DNA of 12,981 nucleotides from Aquiluna sp. Lineage in GTDB: Bacteria > Actinomycetota > Actinomycetes > Actinomycetales > Microbacteriaceae. The stretch covers positions 1 to 12,981 of the forward strand of contig JADHKY010000020.1 of assembly GCA_016780945.1 (NCBI GenBank), written 5' to 3'. The position numbers and the translations under genes were made by a program. Positions 1-5,475 of the stretch are shown here, piece after piece; within the stretch, counting starts at the first letter, position 1; each line of letters starts with the position of its first letter. The notes beneath the pieces are model-generated. The model was given only the letters and a program-made list of their open reading frames with translations. It did not search any database and was not told the DNA's origin.

Positions 1-207
1 CAACACCGGTAGGTAGGCCAAAGTGCTGGTTGCCTCTGCCATCGTCTGCTGTTTTGCGAGCAAGAAGGCGAGGTTGCCTAGCGCCATAGCGCCACTAAAC
101 GCCGCAAGCATGATCAAACCGACATCAGGCCCATGGGCCTGGAAAAAGGTAATAAACAGCCCAAGGGGTAAAGAGGCAATCGCCCGAAGGCCTAGGTGAA
201 GACGCAC
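1..207 (-). CDS. Partial small membrane protein (N-terminal 69 codons), function unknown
   Basis: An open frame starts at a GTG (207-205) four bases after the dnaB stop and runs off the left edge without a stop. The visible 69 residues begin MRLHLGLRAIASLPLGLFIT. They hold two hydrophobic stretches, at about residues 9-22 and 30-51, split by a short loop containing HGPD, so the protein is an integral membrane protein with its start near the cytoplasmic face. The helix-loop-helix pattern resembles small four-helix HdeD/DUF308-like proteins, but this is a weak impression and a MATE or other transporter N-terminus is not excluded. No good ribosome binding site precedes the GTG; an in-frame TTG at 231-229 inside dnaB is an alternative. 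The close spacing suggests transcription together with dnaB. Function is not recognised. Confidence 0.55.
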   Translation of the reverse strand, partial: MRLHLGLRAIASLPLGLFITFFQAHGPDVGLIMLAAFSGAMALGNLAFLLAKQQTMAEATSTLAYLPVL

Positions 208-211
208 CTGG

Positions 212-1555
212 TTAGCTTGGCATATTTGCAAAGCGCGAGTACTGGCCCTGGAAGGCAACCGTCACAGTTCCCGTGGGTCCATTTCGCTGCTTGGCAAGAA
301 TTAGGTCTGCCTCGCCTGCCTTGGGATGGTCGCGCTCGAAGATTCCCTCGCGGTGAAGCAGGACGACGACGTCGGCATCCTGCTCCAGCGATCCGGACTC
401 ACGAAGGTGAGAGAGCTCGGGACGCTTGTCCTTTGACTGCTCGGCCTGACGGTTGAGCTGAGAAAGGGCAACCACGGGAATATTGAGCTCTTTGGCCAAT
501 AGCTTCAGCGCCCTGGAGAACTCGGACACCTCTTGCTGCCTCGACTCAACCTTCTTTCCGCTGGACATTAGCTGGATGTAGTCAATGACCACCATCTTCA
601 GATCAACCTGCTGCGCCAAACGGCGGCACTTTGCACGAATCTCAACGAGGGACATATTTGGGCTGTCGTCGATGAACAGCGGGGCATCGTTAATTTGCCC
701 CCTGACACCGGCGAGCTTTGCCCAATCGCCCTCGCTAAGGGTTCCCTTGCGCATGCTCTGCAGGTAGATGCCGCTCTGAGCGCTGAGCATTCTCATCGCT
801 ATTTCGGAGCGGCCCATTTCCAGTGAGAAGAAGATTGTGGGTTTGTTCTGCTTGATGGCAGCATTCCTGGCCATGTCCAGAGCAAACGTCGACTTACCAA
901 CCGAGGGCCGAGCGGCAACGATGACCAGCTGGCCGGGGTGGAGTCCGTGGGTGTAGGCGTCAAGGTTGCTAAATCCAGTGGAGATACCAGTTAGCTCGCC
1001 GCCGCGGTTCTGAGCCATCTCGATATCGCGAATTGCGACATCTATTGACTCGCTCAGACCGACATAGTCCTCCTTGGTGGACTGAGTTGCCACCTGAAAT
1101 ATCTCGGACTGCGCCTGGTTGACAAGGTCCTCAACCTCACCCTGGCTCTCGTAGCCAGACTGAGCGATTCTGGTGCCGGCATCGATAAGTCTTCTCAGAA
1201 TTGCCTTATCCGCAACGATCTTGCCGTAGTAGCTGGCATTGGCAGCCGTGGGTACGAAGCTCGTCAGCGAGTGCAGGTAGTCCGCGCCACCTGCCTTGAG
1301 CAGATTGCCCTCTTTATTTAGGTAGTCCGTGACCGCGATCACGTCGGTGGGTTCGCCGCGCCCAAACAGTGTCACCACGGCGTTGAAGATCAGTTCGTGC
1401 TTTGGGGCGTAGAAGTCAACACCCGAGACCACCTCTAGAACGTCCGCGACGGCCTCCTGGCTAAGAAGCATTCCGCCTAGGGTGGACTGCTCAGCCTCCA
1501 TGTTGTTGGGAGCGACCCTTGGATCACCGGAAGAAACCGGAGCCAACATCGACAT
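212..1555 (-). CDS. dnaB: Replicative DNA helicase DnaB
   Basis: This is the ring-shaped hexameric helicase that unwinds the chromosome ahead of the replisome. The 447 residues are normal for the family. An N-terminal domain (about 15-160, opening with AEQSTLGGML) is followed by the RecA-like ATPase domain. There the Walker A motif AARPSVGKST lies at 214-223, the catalytic glutamate in SLEM at E246, the Walker B/H3 segment VVIDYIQLM at 322-330, the DNA-binding SQLNR at 365-369, and the arginine-finger motif KQRNGP at 422-427. There is no intein, unlike dnaB of some mycobacteria. The ATG at 1555 has AAAGGGG five bases upstream; a second ATG two codons later is too far from it. The gene lies after the rplI terminator, so it needs its own promoter in the DnaA-box region upstream. 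Confidence 0.97.
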   Translation of the reverse strand: MSMLAPVSSGDPRVAPNNMEAEQSTLGGMLLSQEAVADVLEVVSGVDFYAPKHELIFNAVVTLFGRGEPTDVIAVTDYLNKEGNLLKAGGADYLHSLTSFVPTAANASYYGKIVADKAILRRLIDAGTRIAQSGYESQGEVEDLVNQAQSEIFQVATQSTKEDYVGLSESIDVAIRDIEMAQNRGGELTGISTGFSNLDAYTHGLHPGQLVIVAARPSVGKSTFALDMARNAAIKQNKPTIFFSLEMGRSEIAMRMLSAQSGIYLQSMRKGTLSEGDWAKLAGVRGQINDAPLFIDDSPNMSLVEIRAKCRRLAQQVDLKMVVIDYIQLMSSGKKVESRQQEVSEFSRALKLLAKELNIPVVALSQLNRQAEQSKDKRPELSHLRESGSLEQDADVVVLLHREGIFERDHPKAGEADLILAKQRNGPTGTVTVAFQGQYSRFANMPS

Positions 1556-1575
1556 ATTTACCCCTTTGGATTGAC

Positions 1576-1609
1576 TGAGTCCTGTATAGCTTCAGGGTAT
1601 GACAGTTAA
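1576..1609 (-). promoter_or_regulatory. Candidate dnaB promoter
   Basis: Reading the minus strand, a -10-like TATACA lies at 1588-1583, with a -35-like TTAACT at 1609-1604 (15-base spacer, four of six matches). Transcription would begin near 1576, leaving a leader of about 20 bases that contains the AAAGGGG ribosome binding site. The nearest DnaA box (1624-1632) would sit just upstream of the -35 element. The spacer is shorter than ideal, so this is a candidate only. Confidence 0.3.
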
Positions 1610-1623
1610 CTTTCAAATCGACC

Positions 1624-1788
1624 TGTGGATAACTGTGGATAACCCTGTGGAAACACGCCGTATTTACCTGTGGAAAGTCTGGGGATAACTTCTTTATTTT
1701 TTGCTACATCTCAGTAAATTACTGGGATGTAGCTGTGCATAACTAAAAGCTTGAAAACTCTAAAGTTTCACCTGAGAGTTGTGGATAA
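1624..1788 (+). promoter_or_regulatory. DnaA-box array between rplI and dnaB
   Basis: Seven DnaA-box-like nonamers lie in the same orientation (plus strand reads TGTGGATAA). TGTGGATAA, the exact complement of TTATCCACA, occurs at 1624-1632, 1634-1642 and 1780-1788. TGTGCATAA at 1734-1742 fits the TTATNCACA consensus. TGGGGATAA at 1680-1688 matches at eight of nine positions, and TGTGGAAAC (1646-1654) and TGTGGAAAG (1669-1677) at seven of nine. The first two form an exact tandem repeat of the 10-mer CTGTGGATAA. An AT-rich tract (1689-1702) follows the 1680 box. DnaA binding is inferred from established consensus knowledge. The role could be control of dnaB, DnaA titration, or an origin-like element. 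Confidence 0.85.
1703..1733. repeat. 31-bp near-perfect palindrome inside the DnaA-box array
   Basis: The left arm GCTACATCTCAGTAA (1703-1717) and the right arm TTACTGGGATGTAGC (1719-1733) are reverse complements at 14 of 15 positions around a single central A at 1718. The palindrome is flanked by an AT-rich tract on the left and directly abuts the DnaA box at 1734-1742 on the right. Neither strand has a T-run after it, so it is not an intrinsic terminator. The one-base spacer leaves no room for an ordinary RNA loop without opening the central pairs, so a dimeric protein-binding site is the more natural reading. Confidence 0.8.
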
Positions 1789-1794
1789 CCCCCC

Positions 1795-1833
1795 GAAAAT
1801 AGAAACGACCCGCGGCGTGGCGGGTCGTCTCTA
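1795..1833 (-). terminator. Intrinsic terminator of the rpsF-ssb-rpsR-rplI operon
   Basis: Just after the rplI stop the minus strand forms a GC-rich hairpin. The arms are 1831-1820 and 1813-1802, 12 bp with one G-U pair, closing a six-base loop (1819-1814). It is followed by TATTTTC. On the plus strand the hairpin is likewise followed by TATTT, so it could act in both directions. It insulates the ribosomal operon from dnaB and from the DnaA-box region. Confidence 0.75.
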
Positions 1834-1845
1834 TTTAGCCTTTGT

Positions 1846-2298
1846 TTACTTGGCGGCAACCACCTGCAGTGCAAGTCTTGCGACTAGCTCTGCGCTGAGG
1901 CGAACAGTCGCCTCGTACTTACCGGTGGAGCGGATCGAGCCGGTGAGCTCAACCTTGCGCTTGTCAATCTCACCAATGCCCTGAGCCTTGACGGCTTCTG
2001 CGACATCGGCGGTCTTTACAGCACCAAATAGGCGTCCGTTTGGACCAGCCTTCATGCTCACCTTGATTGGTGCGGCCTCAAGCTTGTCCTTCAGGCTTTT
2101 TGCCTCCTCCTCGGTGGCAATTGCCCTGGCCTGCCTGGCGGCCTGAATAGAGGTGACCTGCTTCTCGCCACCCTTGGTCCATGCAACAGCGAGGCCCTGA
2201 GGAATCAGGTAGTTACGTGCGTAACCGTCCTTCACCTCAACAACATCGCCAGCACTTCCAAGGCCGGAGACCTCATTGGTCAGAATTAGCTTTGACAT
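1846..2298 (-). CDS. rplI: 50S ribosomal protein L9
   Basis: L9 binds 23S rRNA at the base of the L1 stalk of the large subunit and helps keep reading frame. The 150 residues are the usual length. The N-terminal RNA-binding domain shows the diagnostic MSKLILTNEVSGLGSAGD and the VKDGYARNYLIPQGLA stretch (about residues 22-37). It is joined by a charged connecting helix (about 45-75, with QAARQARAIATEEEAKSLK) to the C-terminal domain, which contains GPNGRLFGAVKTADVAEAV (about 86-104). The ATG at 2298 has GGGAG upstream at normal spacing. It is the last gene of the operon, 11 bases after rpsR, and a strong hairpin terminator follows it. Confidence 0.97.
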   Translation of the reverse strand: MSKLILTNEVSGLGSAGDVVEVKDGYARNYLIPQGLAVAWTKGGEKQVTSIQAARQARAIATEEEAKSLKDKLEAAPIKVSMKAGPNGRLFGAVKTADVAEAVKAQGIGEIDKRKVELTGSIRSTGKYEATVRLSAELVARLALQVVAAK

Positions 2299-2309
2299 CC
2301 GGTTACTCC

Positions 2310-2564
2310 CTAGCGTCCAGCACCGGAGTATGGCAAAAGAGCCATCTCACGTGCATTCTTGATGGCCGTGGCAATCTTGCGCTGGTCCTGCACCGTAGCT
2401 CCGGTGATGCGACGAGCGCGGATCTTGCCGCGGTCAGAAACGAACTTACGCAGCGTTGCTACGTCCTTGTAATCGATGACCTCAATCTTGATGGTCTTGA
2501 CCGGTGCAAGCTTTAGGTTTTTCGCCATTGTGCGCTTGCGGCGGTCTGCTGACTTTCCTGCCAT
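2310..2564 (-). CDS. rpsR: 30S ribosomal protein S18, cysteine-free type
   Basis: S18 pairs with S6 on the platform of the small ribosomal subunit. The 84 residues show the family core, VIDYKDVATLRKFVSDRGKI at about 29-48, followed by RARRITG, and end in MALLPYSGAGR. No cysteine is present, so this is the zinc-independent form; many actinobacteria carry such paralogs alone or in addition to a zinc-binding one. The basic N-terminus MAGKSADRRKR is typical of Microbacteriaceae-like S18. The first ATG (2564) is preferred over M13 by homology, although AGGAG lies about 12 bases upstream, which is long. It sits 25 bases after ssb and 11 bases before rplI. Confidence 0.96.
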   Translation of the reverse strand: MAGKSADRRKRTMAKNLKLAPVKTIKIEVIDYKDVATLRKFVSDRGKIRARRITGATVQDQRKIATAIKNAREMALLPYSGAGR

Positions 2565-2589
2565 TTTCTTTTCTTTCTCCTAAGACTTT

Positions 2590-3075
2590 CTAAAACGGTG
2601 CTTCGTCGGCTGGTGCTTCGGTCGCTGGGTTTGCCCAGGCGTCTGCTCCGCCGGTCATGCTCTGCTGCTGCTTCTCGCCGCCCCATGGGGACTCGACTGC
2701 GCCATCGCGCGGTCTGCGGGTAACGGCTGCGGTTGCGTAGCGCAGGCTTGGGCCGATCTCGTCGATCTCAAGCTCGAGTGAGGCTCGCGCCTCGCCCTGT
2801 GCGGTCTGGTAGGCCGAAGGTGCCTTCAGGCGACCGGAGACAACCACGCGGGTTCCCTTGGTCAGGCTCTGGGCGACATTCTCGGCTGCCTCGCGCCATG
2901 CGGTGCAACGAACCCATACCGTCTCGCCGTCAACCCACTCGTTAGTGGAGCGGTTGAAGGTGCGCGGTGTGGAGCCAACTCGAACAGAAACAACCGCAAC
3001 ACCGCTCTGGGTGTAGCGCAGCTCTGGGTCGTCAGCCAGGTTGCCGATGATGGTTACGTTGACTTCGCCGGCCAT
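2590..3075 (-). CDS. ssb: Single-stranded DNA-binding protein
   Basis: SSB coats single-stranded DNA during replication and repair and recruits partner proteins through its C-terminal tip. The 161 residues comprise an OB fold (about 5-112), with VTIIGNLADDPELRYTQSG near the start, the aromatic VWVRCTAWRE segment (about 53-62) and VVVSGRLK (77-84). A disordered linker rich in Q, G, A and P follows, then the acidic tip DEAPF. The tip departs slightly from the common DDDxPF form but keeps the terminal Pro-Phe. The ATG overlaps the rpsF stop by one base (TAATG), so translation is probably coupled to rpsF. AAGG in the rpsF end serves as a weak ribosome binding site. Confidence 0.96.
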   Translation of the reverse strand: MAGEVNVTIIGNLADDPELRYTQSGVAVVSVRVGSTPRTFNRSTNEWVDGETVWVRCTAWREAAENVAQSLTKGTRVVVSGRLKAPSAYQTAQGEARASLELEIDEIGPSLRYATAAVTRRPRDGAVESPWGGEKQQQSMTGGADAWANPATEAPADEAPF

Positions 3076-3467
3076 TAGTCAGCCTTGGCGCGAGCCGGAC
3101 GCTTTCCCCCACGAGGGCTTCTAGGCCCGCGCTCGGAGCGCTGCTCGGGTACAAACTCAATTGGGTTGATGCTGAAAACAGCGTCTTCCAGGCGCATCAC
3201 CTTGGTGCGCAGGATGGTCTCGGAGAGCTTCAGCTGGCGGTCAAGCTCGTTAACTGCCTCTGAGGTGCTCGTTACGTTGATCACTGCGTAAATGCCCTCT
3301 TGGTGCTTCTTGATTTCGTAGGTCATCCGGCGGCGTCCCCAAATGTCGATCTTGTCCACGGTGCCACCGGCTTCGGTAATCACCTTGAGGTACTTGTCGA
3401 TTGTTGGGGCGACATCGCGGTCTTCTACTGAGGGGTCCATAATGACCATCAGCTCGTAGCTATGCAT
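3075..3467 (-). CDS. rpsF: 30S ribosomal protein S6
   Basis: S6 binds S18 and 16S rRNA in the central domain of the small subunit. The first 96 or so residues carry the compact S6 fold: MHSYELMVIMDPSVED at the start, the central IDIWGRRRMTYEIKKHQEGIY (about residues 41-61), and KVMRLEDAVF near the end of the fold. They are followed by a basic tail of about 30 residues rich in R, P, G and K, as is common in actinobacterial S6. The start codon has a very strong ribosome binding site, AAGGAGGTG, nine bases upstream. It is the first gene of the rpsF-ssb-rpsR-rplI operon, with an upstream leader that can fold into a hairpin and may take part in S6:S18 autoregulation. Confidence 0.97.
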   Translation of the reverse strand: MHSYELMVIMDPSVEDRDVAPTIDKYLKVITEAGGTVDKIDIWGRRRMTYEIKKHQEGIYAVINVTSTSEAVNELDRQLKLSETILRTKVMRLEDAVFSINPIEFVPEQRSERGPRSPRGGKRPARAKAD

Positions 3468-3496
3468 AGTTCACCCACCTCCTTCGGTCTAGAACG

Positions 3497-3515
3497 GTCA
3501 TGGTCTTTCCATGAC
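3497..3515 (-). promoter_or_regulatory. Hairpin in the rpsF leader, possible S6:S18 regulatory element
   Basis: On the minus strand GTCATGG (3515-3509) and CCATGAC (3503-3497) form a perfect 7-bp stem around the loop AAAGA. The sequence CCG lies at the 3' foot of the stem (3497-3495), and a second CCG occurs about 14 bases further on, before the ribosome binding site. Leaders of rpsF operons in many bacteria hold an S6:S18-binding hairpin with a conserved CCG. This one is in the right place, but its geometry has not been shown to match that motif. Confidence 0.4.
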
Positions 3516-3522
3516 AGGAGGG

Positions 3523-3549
3523 TATTTAGCATTTGTTGCCCTGGGGCAA
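3523..3549 (-). promoter_or_regulatory. Candidate promoter of the rpsF operon
   Basis: On the minus strand TTGCCC (3549-3544) and TAAATA (3528-3523) could act as -35 and -10 elements with a 15-base spacer; TACCCT (3524-3519) is an alternative -10. Either would start transcription close to the leader hairpin at 3515-3497. The -35 overlaps a short perfect hairpin (3550-3544 with 3541-3535) that follows pcnA but has no T-run. An actinobacterial promoter must lie in this 92-base gap because the operon has a strong leader, but which bases it uses is uncertain. Confidence 0.3.
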
Positions 3550-3559
3550 CCGCACTAGC

Positions 3560-4978
3560 CTAGCGAGCCTGCCACCACTCAAGCAAGCGCTTCTTTGCCG
3601 CTTCCTCGCCAAGCTCGCCCTCATCTAGGCGAATTTCAAGCAGGAAGTTGTAGGCCTCCCCGACCTCACGCCCCGGGGGAATGCCGAGAGTCTGCATAAT
3701 CTGCTCACCATTTAGGTCAGGTCGCATCGCATCCAGCTCTTCTTGCTCCCGCAGGATCGCGATTCGCTTTTCCAGGTCGTCATAGGCGTGGGCAAGGCGA
3801 TCAGCCTTGCGCTGATTTCGGGTAGTGACGTCGGCCCTGGTGAGAATGTGCAACCTATCCAGCTGCTCTCCTGCGTCCCGAACATACCTGCGAACCGCAG
3901 AATCGCTCCACTGCTGGTCGGAATAGCCAAAGAATCGAAGATGCAGCTCCACTAGACGCGAAACCGCAGCAACGGTGTCATTGTCAAACCTGAGCGCGGT
4001 CAACCGCTTCTTGGTTAGTTTCGCTCCGACGACGTCGTGGTGGTAGAAGGTGACTGTTCCTCCGGACTCCAGCTTCCTGGTCGCGGGCTTGCCGACATCG
4101 TGCATGAGAGCTGCCAGCCTCACCACAAGATCTCCCTGCAGCCCATACTCGCTCTCGAAACCAATAGCCTGCGCGACGACGGTCAAGGTGTGCTGATAAA
4201 CGTCCTTGTGGTGGTGGTGCTCGTCACTCTCAAGCTTCAGTGCCGGTAGCTCCGGAAGCACAATGCTCGCGATTTTCGAGTCAACGAGAATCTCAAGCCC
4301 AGGCTTTGGATCATCGGAGCACATGAGTTTGCTCAGCTCGTCTCGGATTCGCTCCTGCGAAATGATTTCGATGCGCTCATGCATCTCAAGCATTGCGTCA
4401 AAAGCCTCTGGGTCCAGCTCAAAGCCGAGCTGGCTGGCAAATCTCGCAGCTCGCATCATGCGAAGTGGGTCGTCGGAGAAAGAAATCTCCGGCTTCGAGG
4501 GAGTCCTCAGGGTCTTGAGTCGAAGGTCCTTTAGGCCCTCGTGAGGGTCAACGAAGGTCCGCTCGGGAAGCCTGAGCGCCATGGCGTTGACGGTGAAGTC
4601 TCTCCTGACCAAATCGTCTTCAAGGTTGTCGCCAAACTCGACGGTTGGTTTCCGGGAGTCTTTGTCGTAGGAGTCGGCGCGATAGCTGGTTATTTCCACG
4701 CGCTGCCCAGAAATCTCAGCGGCAATGGTGCCAAACTCCCTGCCAACGTCCCAGGTCGCGGTTGCAAGTGGCTTGATGACCTTCAAAATCTCTTCGGCGC
4801 TGGCGCTGGTGGTGAAGTCGAGGTCTAGAGTCTGCCTGCCCAAGATTGCATCTCTTACCGGACCGCCTACCAGCGCTAGCTCATGTCCCGCCTTAGCGAA
4901 AGCTTCGCCGAGGGTGTCAAACAGGGGGTTTTGGGTGTTCTCGGCGAGGTTGGCTAAAGCGGTAGCTACCTCGTGCAT
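3560..4978 (-). CDS. pcnA: CCA tRNA nucleotidyltransferase with HD domain
   Basis: This enzyme adds or repairs the 3' CCA end of tRNA. Starting at the ATG at 4978 it has 472 residues. The class II nucleotidyltransferase head shows LVGGPVRDAILGR at 36-48 and the metal-binding DLDFTT at 52-57. RRDFTVNAMAL lies at 125-135, followed by DPLRMMRAARFAS (170-182), which is the nucleotide-recognition region. A C-terminal HD phosphohydrolase domain contains HDVGKP (H293, D294) and HHHHKDVYQHT (254-264), the usual actinobacterial arrangement. The frame can be extended to a TTG at 5002, but that codon lies inside an 18-bp palindrome and I see no ribosome binding site for either start, so the start is uncertain. 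It diverges from the NUDIX gene and is probably a single-gene transcript; only a weak hairpin follows it. Confidence 0.94.
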   Translation of the reverse strand: MHEVATALANLAENTQNPLFDTLGEAFAKAGHELALVGGPVRDAILGRQTLDLDFTTSASAEEILKVIKPLATATWDVGREFGTIAAEISGQRVEITSYRADSYDKDSRKPTVEFGDNLEDDLVRRDFTVNAMALRLPERTFVDPHEGLKDLRLKTLRTPSKPEISFSDDPLRMMRAARFASQLGFELDPEAFDAMLEMHERIEIISQERIRDELSKLMCSDDPKPGLEILVDSKIASIVLPELPALKLESDEHHHHKDVYQHTLTVVAQAIGFESEYGLQGDLVVRLAALMHDVGKPATRKLESGGTVTFYHHDVVGAKLTKKRLTALRFDNDTVAAVSRLVELHLRFFGYSDQQWSDSAVRRYVRDAGEQLDRLHILTRADVTTRNQRKADRLAHAYDDLEKRIAILREQEELDAMRPDLNGEQIMQTLGIPPGREVGEAYNFLLEIRLDEGELGEEAAKKRLLEWWQAR

Positions 4979-4992
4979 GGGACATAGCTTGC

Positions 4993-5010
4993 CACAGCCC
5001 AAGGGCTGTG
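4993..5010. repeat. 18-bp palindrome between divergent pcnA and NUDIX genes
   Basis: CACAGCCC (4993-5000) and GGGCTGTG (5003-5010) are perfect reverse complements around the two central bases AA. The site lies in the 50-bp gap between pcnA and the NUDIX gene, about seven bases upstream of the likely NUDIX -10 element. This is a natural place for a dimeric regulator to act on one or both promoters. No T-run follows on either strand. Binding by any protein is inference. Confidence 0.6.
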
Positions 5011-5016
5011 CCCAAG

Positions 5017-5022
5017 TAGAGT
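5017..5022 (+). promoter_or_regulatory. Candidate -10 element for a leaderless NUDIX transcript
   Basis: TAGAGT lies six bases before the ATG of the NUDIX gene, and no Shine-Dalgarno-like sequence precedes that ATG. This spacing puts the transcription start at or next to the start codon, the arrangement of leaderless mRNAs, which are common in actinobacteria. No convincing -35 element is seen; the 18-bp palindrome occupies part of that region. Confidence 0.3.
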
Positions 5023-5028
5023 TGGCTT

Positions 5029-5475
5029 ATGACACGGACGCGCCCCAGGACCGAAATCGAGGTCTCCGCGGGTGGTCTGGTGATTAGCTCCTCAGACCCA
5101 AGCAAAGTCGCACTAATTAGCCATCGAAATCGTGGTGGTGGCGAAGACTGGGTCATCCCCAAGGGCCACCAGGAAGCTGGTGAAGACCTCAAGACCACTG
5201 CGGTGAGAGAGGTCGCGGAGGAAACCGGCATCGAAGCCGAGGTAATCCGAAAAATAGGGGAAATCACCTACAGCTTCCGTCTGGGTCCCAAGCGAATTCG
5301 CAAAACCGTCCACCACTACTTGCTCAGGCAGGTGGGGGGTTCGCTGGTTTCTGACAATGACCCAGCCGGTGAGGTACTGGCTGTCGGCTGGTTCCAGCTC
5401 GATCAGCTCGAGGGCGTTCTGGCTCACGAAAACGAGCGAAAGGTTGCCCTGCAGGCTCTGGAGATGCTTCGATGA
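5029..5475 (+). CDS. NUDIX hydrolase
   Basis: NUDIX enzymes hydrolyse nucleoside diphosphates linked to another moiety, using metal held by the Nudix box. The box is complete at residues 46-68: G46, E52, R60, E61, E64, E65, G67, with the catalytic stretch REVAEETGI. It is preceded by WVIPKGHQEAGE, a form common in the Ap4A-hydrolase and MutT1-like branch. The 148 residues are a single domain with no extra module. The substrate cannot be read from the sequence; a diadenosine polyphosphate or oxidised nucleotide is a family-level guess. The stop overlaps the next gene (ATGA), so it leads a probable operon with the DUF6049-like gene and murJ. It diverges from pcnA, a pairing widely seen in actinobacteria. 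Confidence 0.93.
   Translation: MTRTRPRTEIEVSAGGLVISSSDPSKVALISHRNRGGGEDWVIPKGHQEAGEDLKTTAVREVAEETGIEAEVIRKIGEITYSFRLGPKRIRKTVHHYLLRQVGGSLVSDNDPAGEVLAVGWFQLDQLEGVLAHENERKVALQALEMLR

Noticed and set aside
212..1555. An intein in dnaB, as in some mycobacteria
   Set aside because: The helicase domain is continuous through Walker A and later motifs, with a normal length of 447 residues.
1703..1733. The 31-bp palindrome as an intrinsic terminator
   Set aside because: There is no T-run downstream on either strand (the T-rich tract precedes it on the plus strand), and the spacer is one base.
1780..1803. A DnaA-trio-like unwinding element after the box at 1780-1788
   Set aside because: A box, a GC-rich run and AAAATAG occur in the right order, but there is no series of TAG-like triplets and the rplI terminator follows at once.
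1751..1984. A plus-strand open frame running from the DnaA-box region into rplI
   Set aside because: It crosses the operon terminator and is antisense to L9. Its translation has no family features.
3535..3550. Hairpin after pcnA as an intrinsic terminator
   Set aside because: The 7-bp stem has only a two-base spacer and on the minus strand is followed by A-rich rather than T-rich sequence.
4979..5002. TTG start at 5002 for pcnA
   Set aside because: It adds eight residues unlike typical family N-termini and would place the start inside the 18-bp palindrome. ATG 4978 is preferred, though neither has a clear ribosome binding site.
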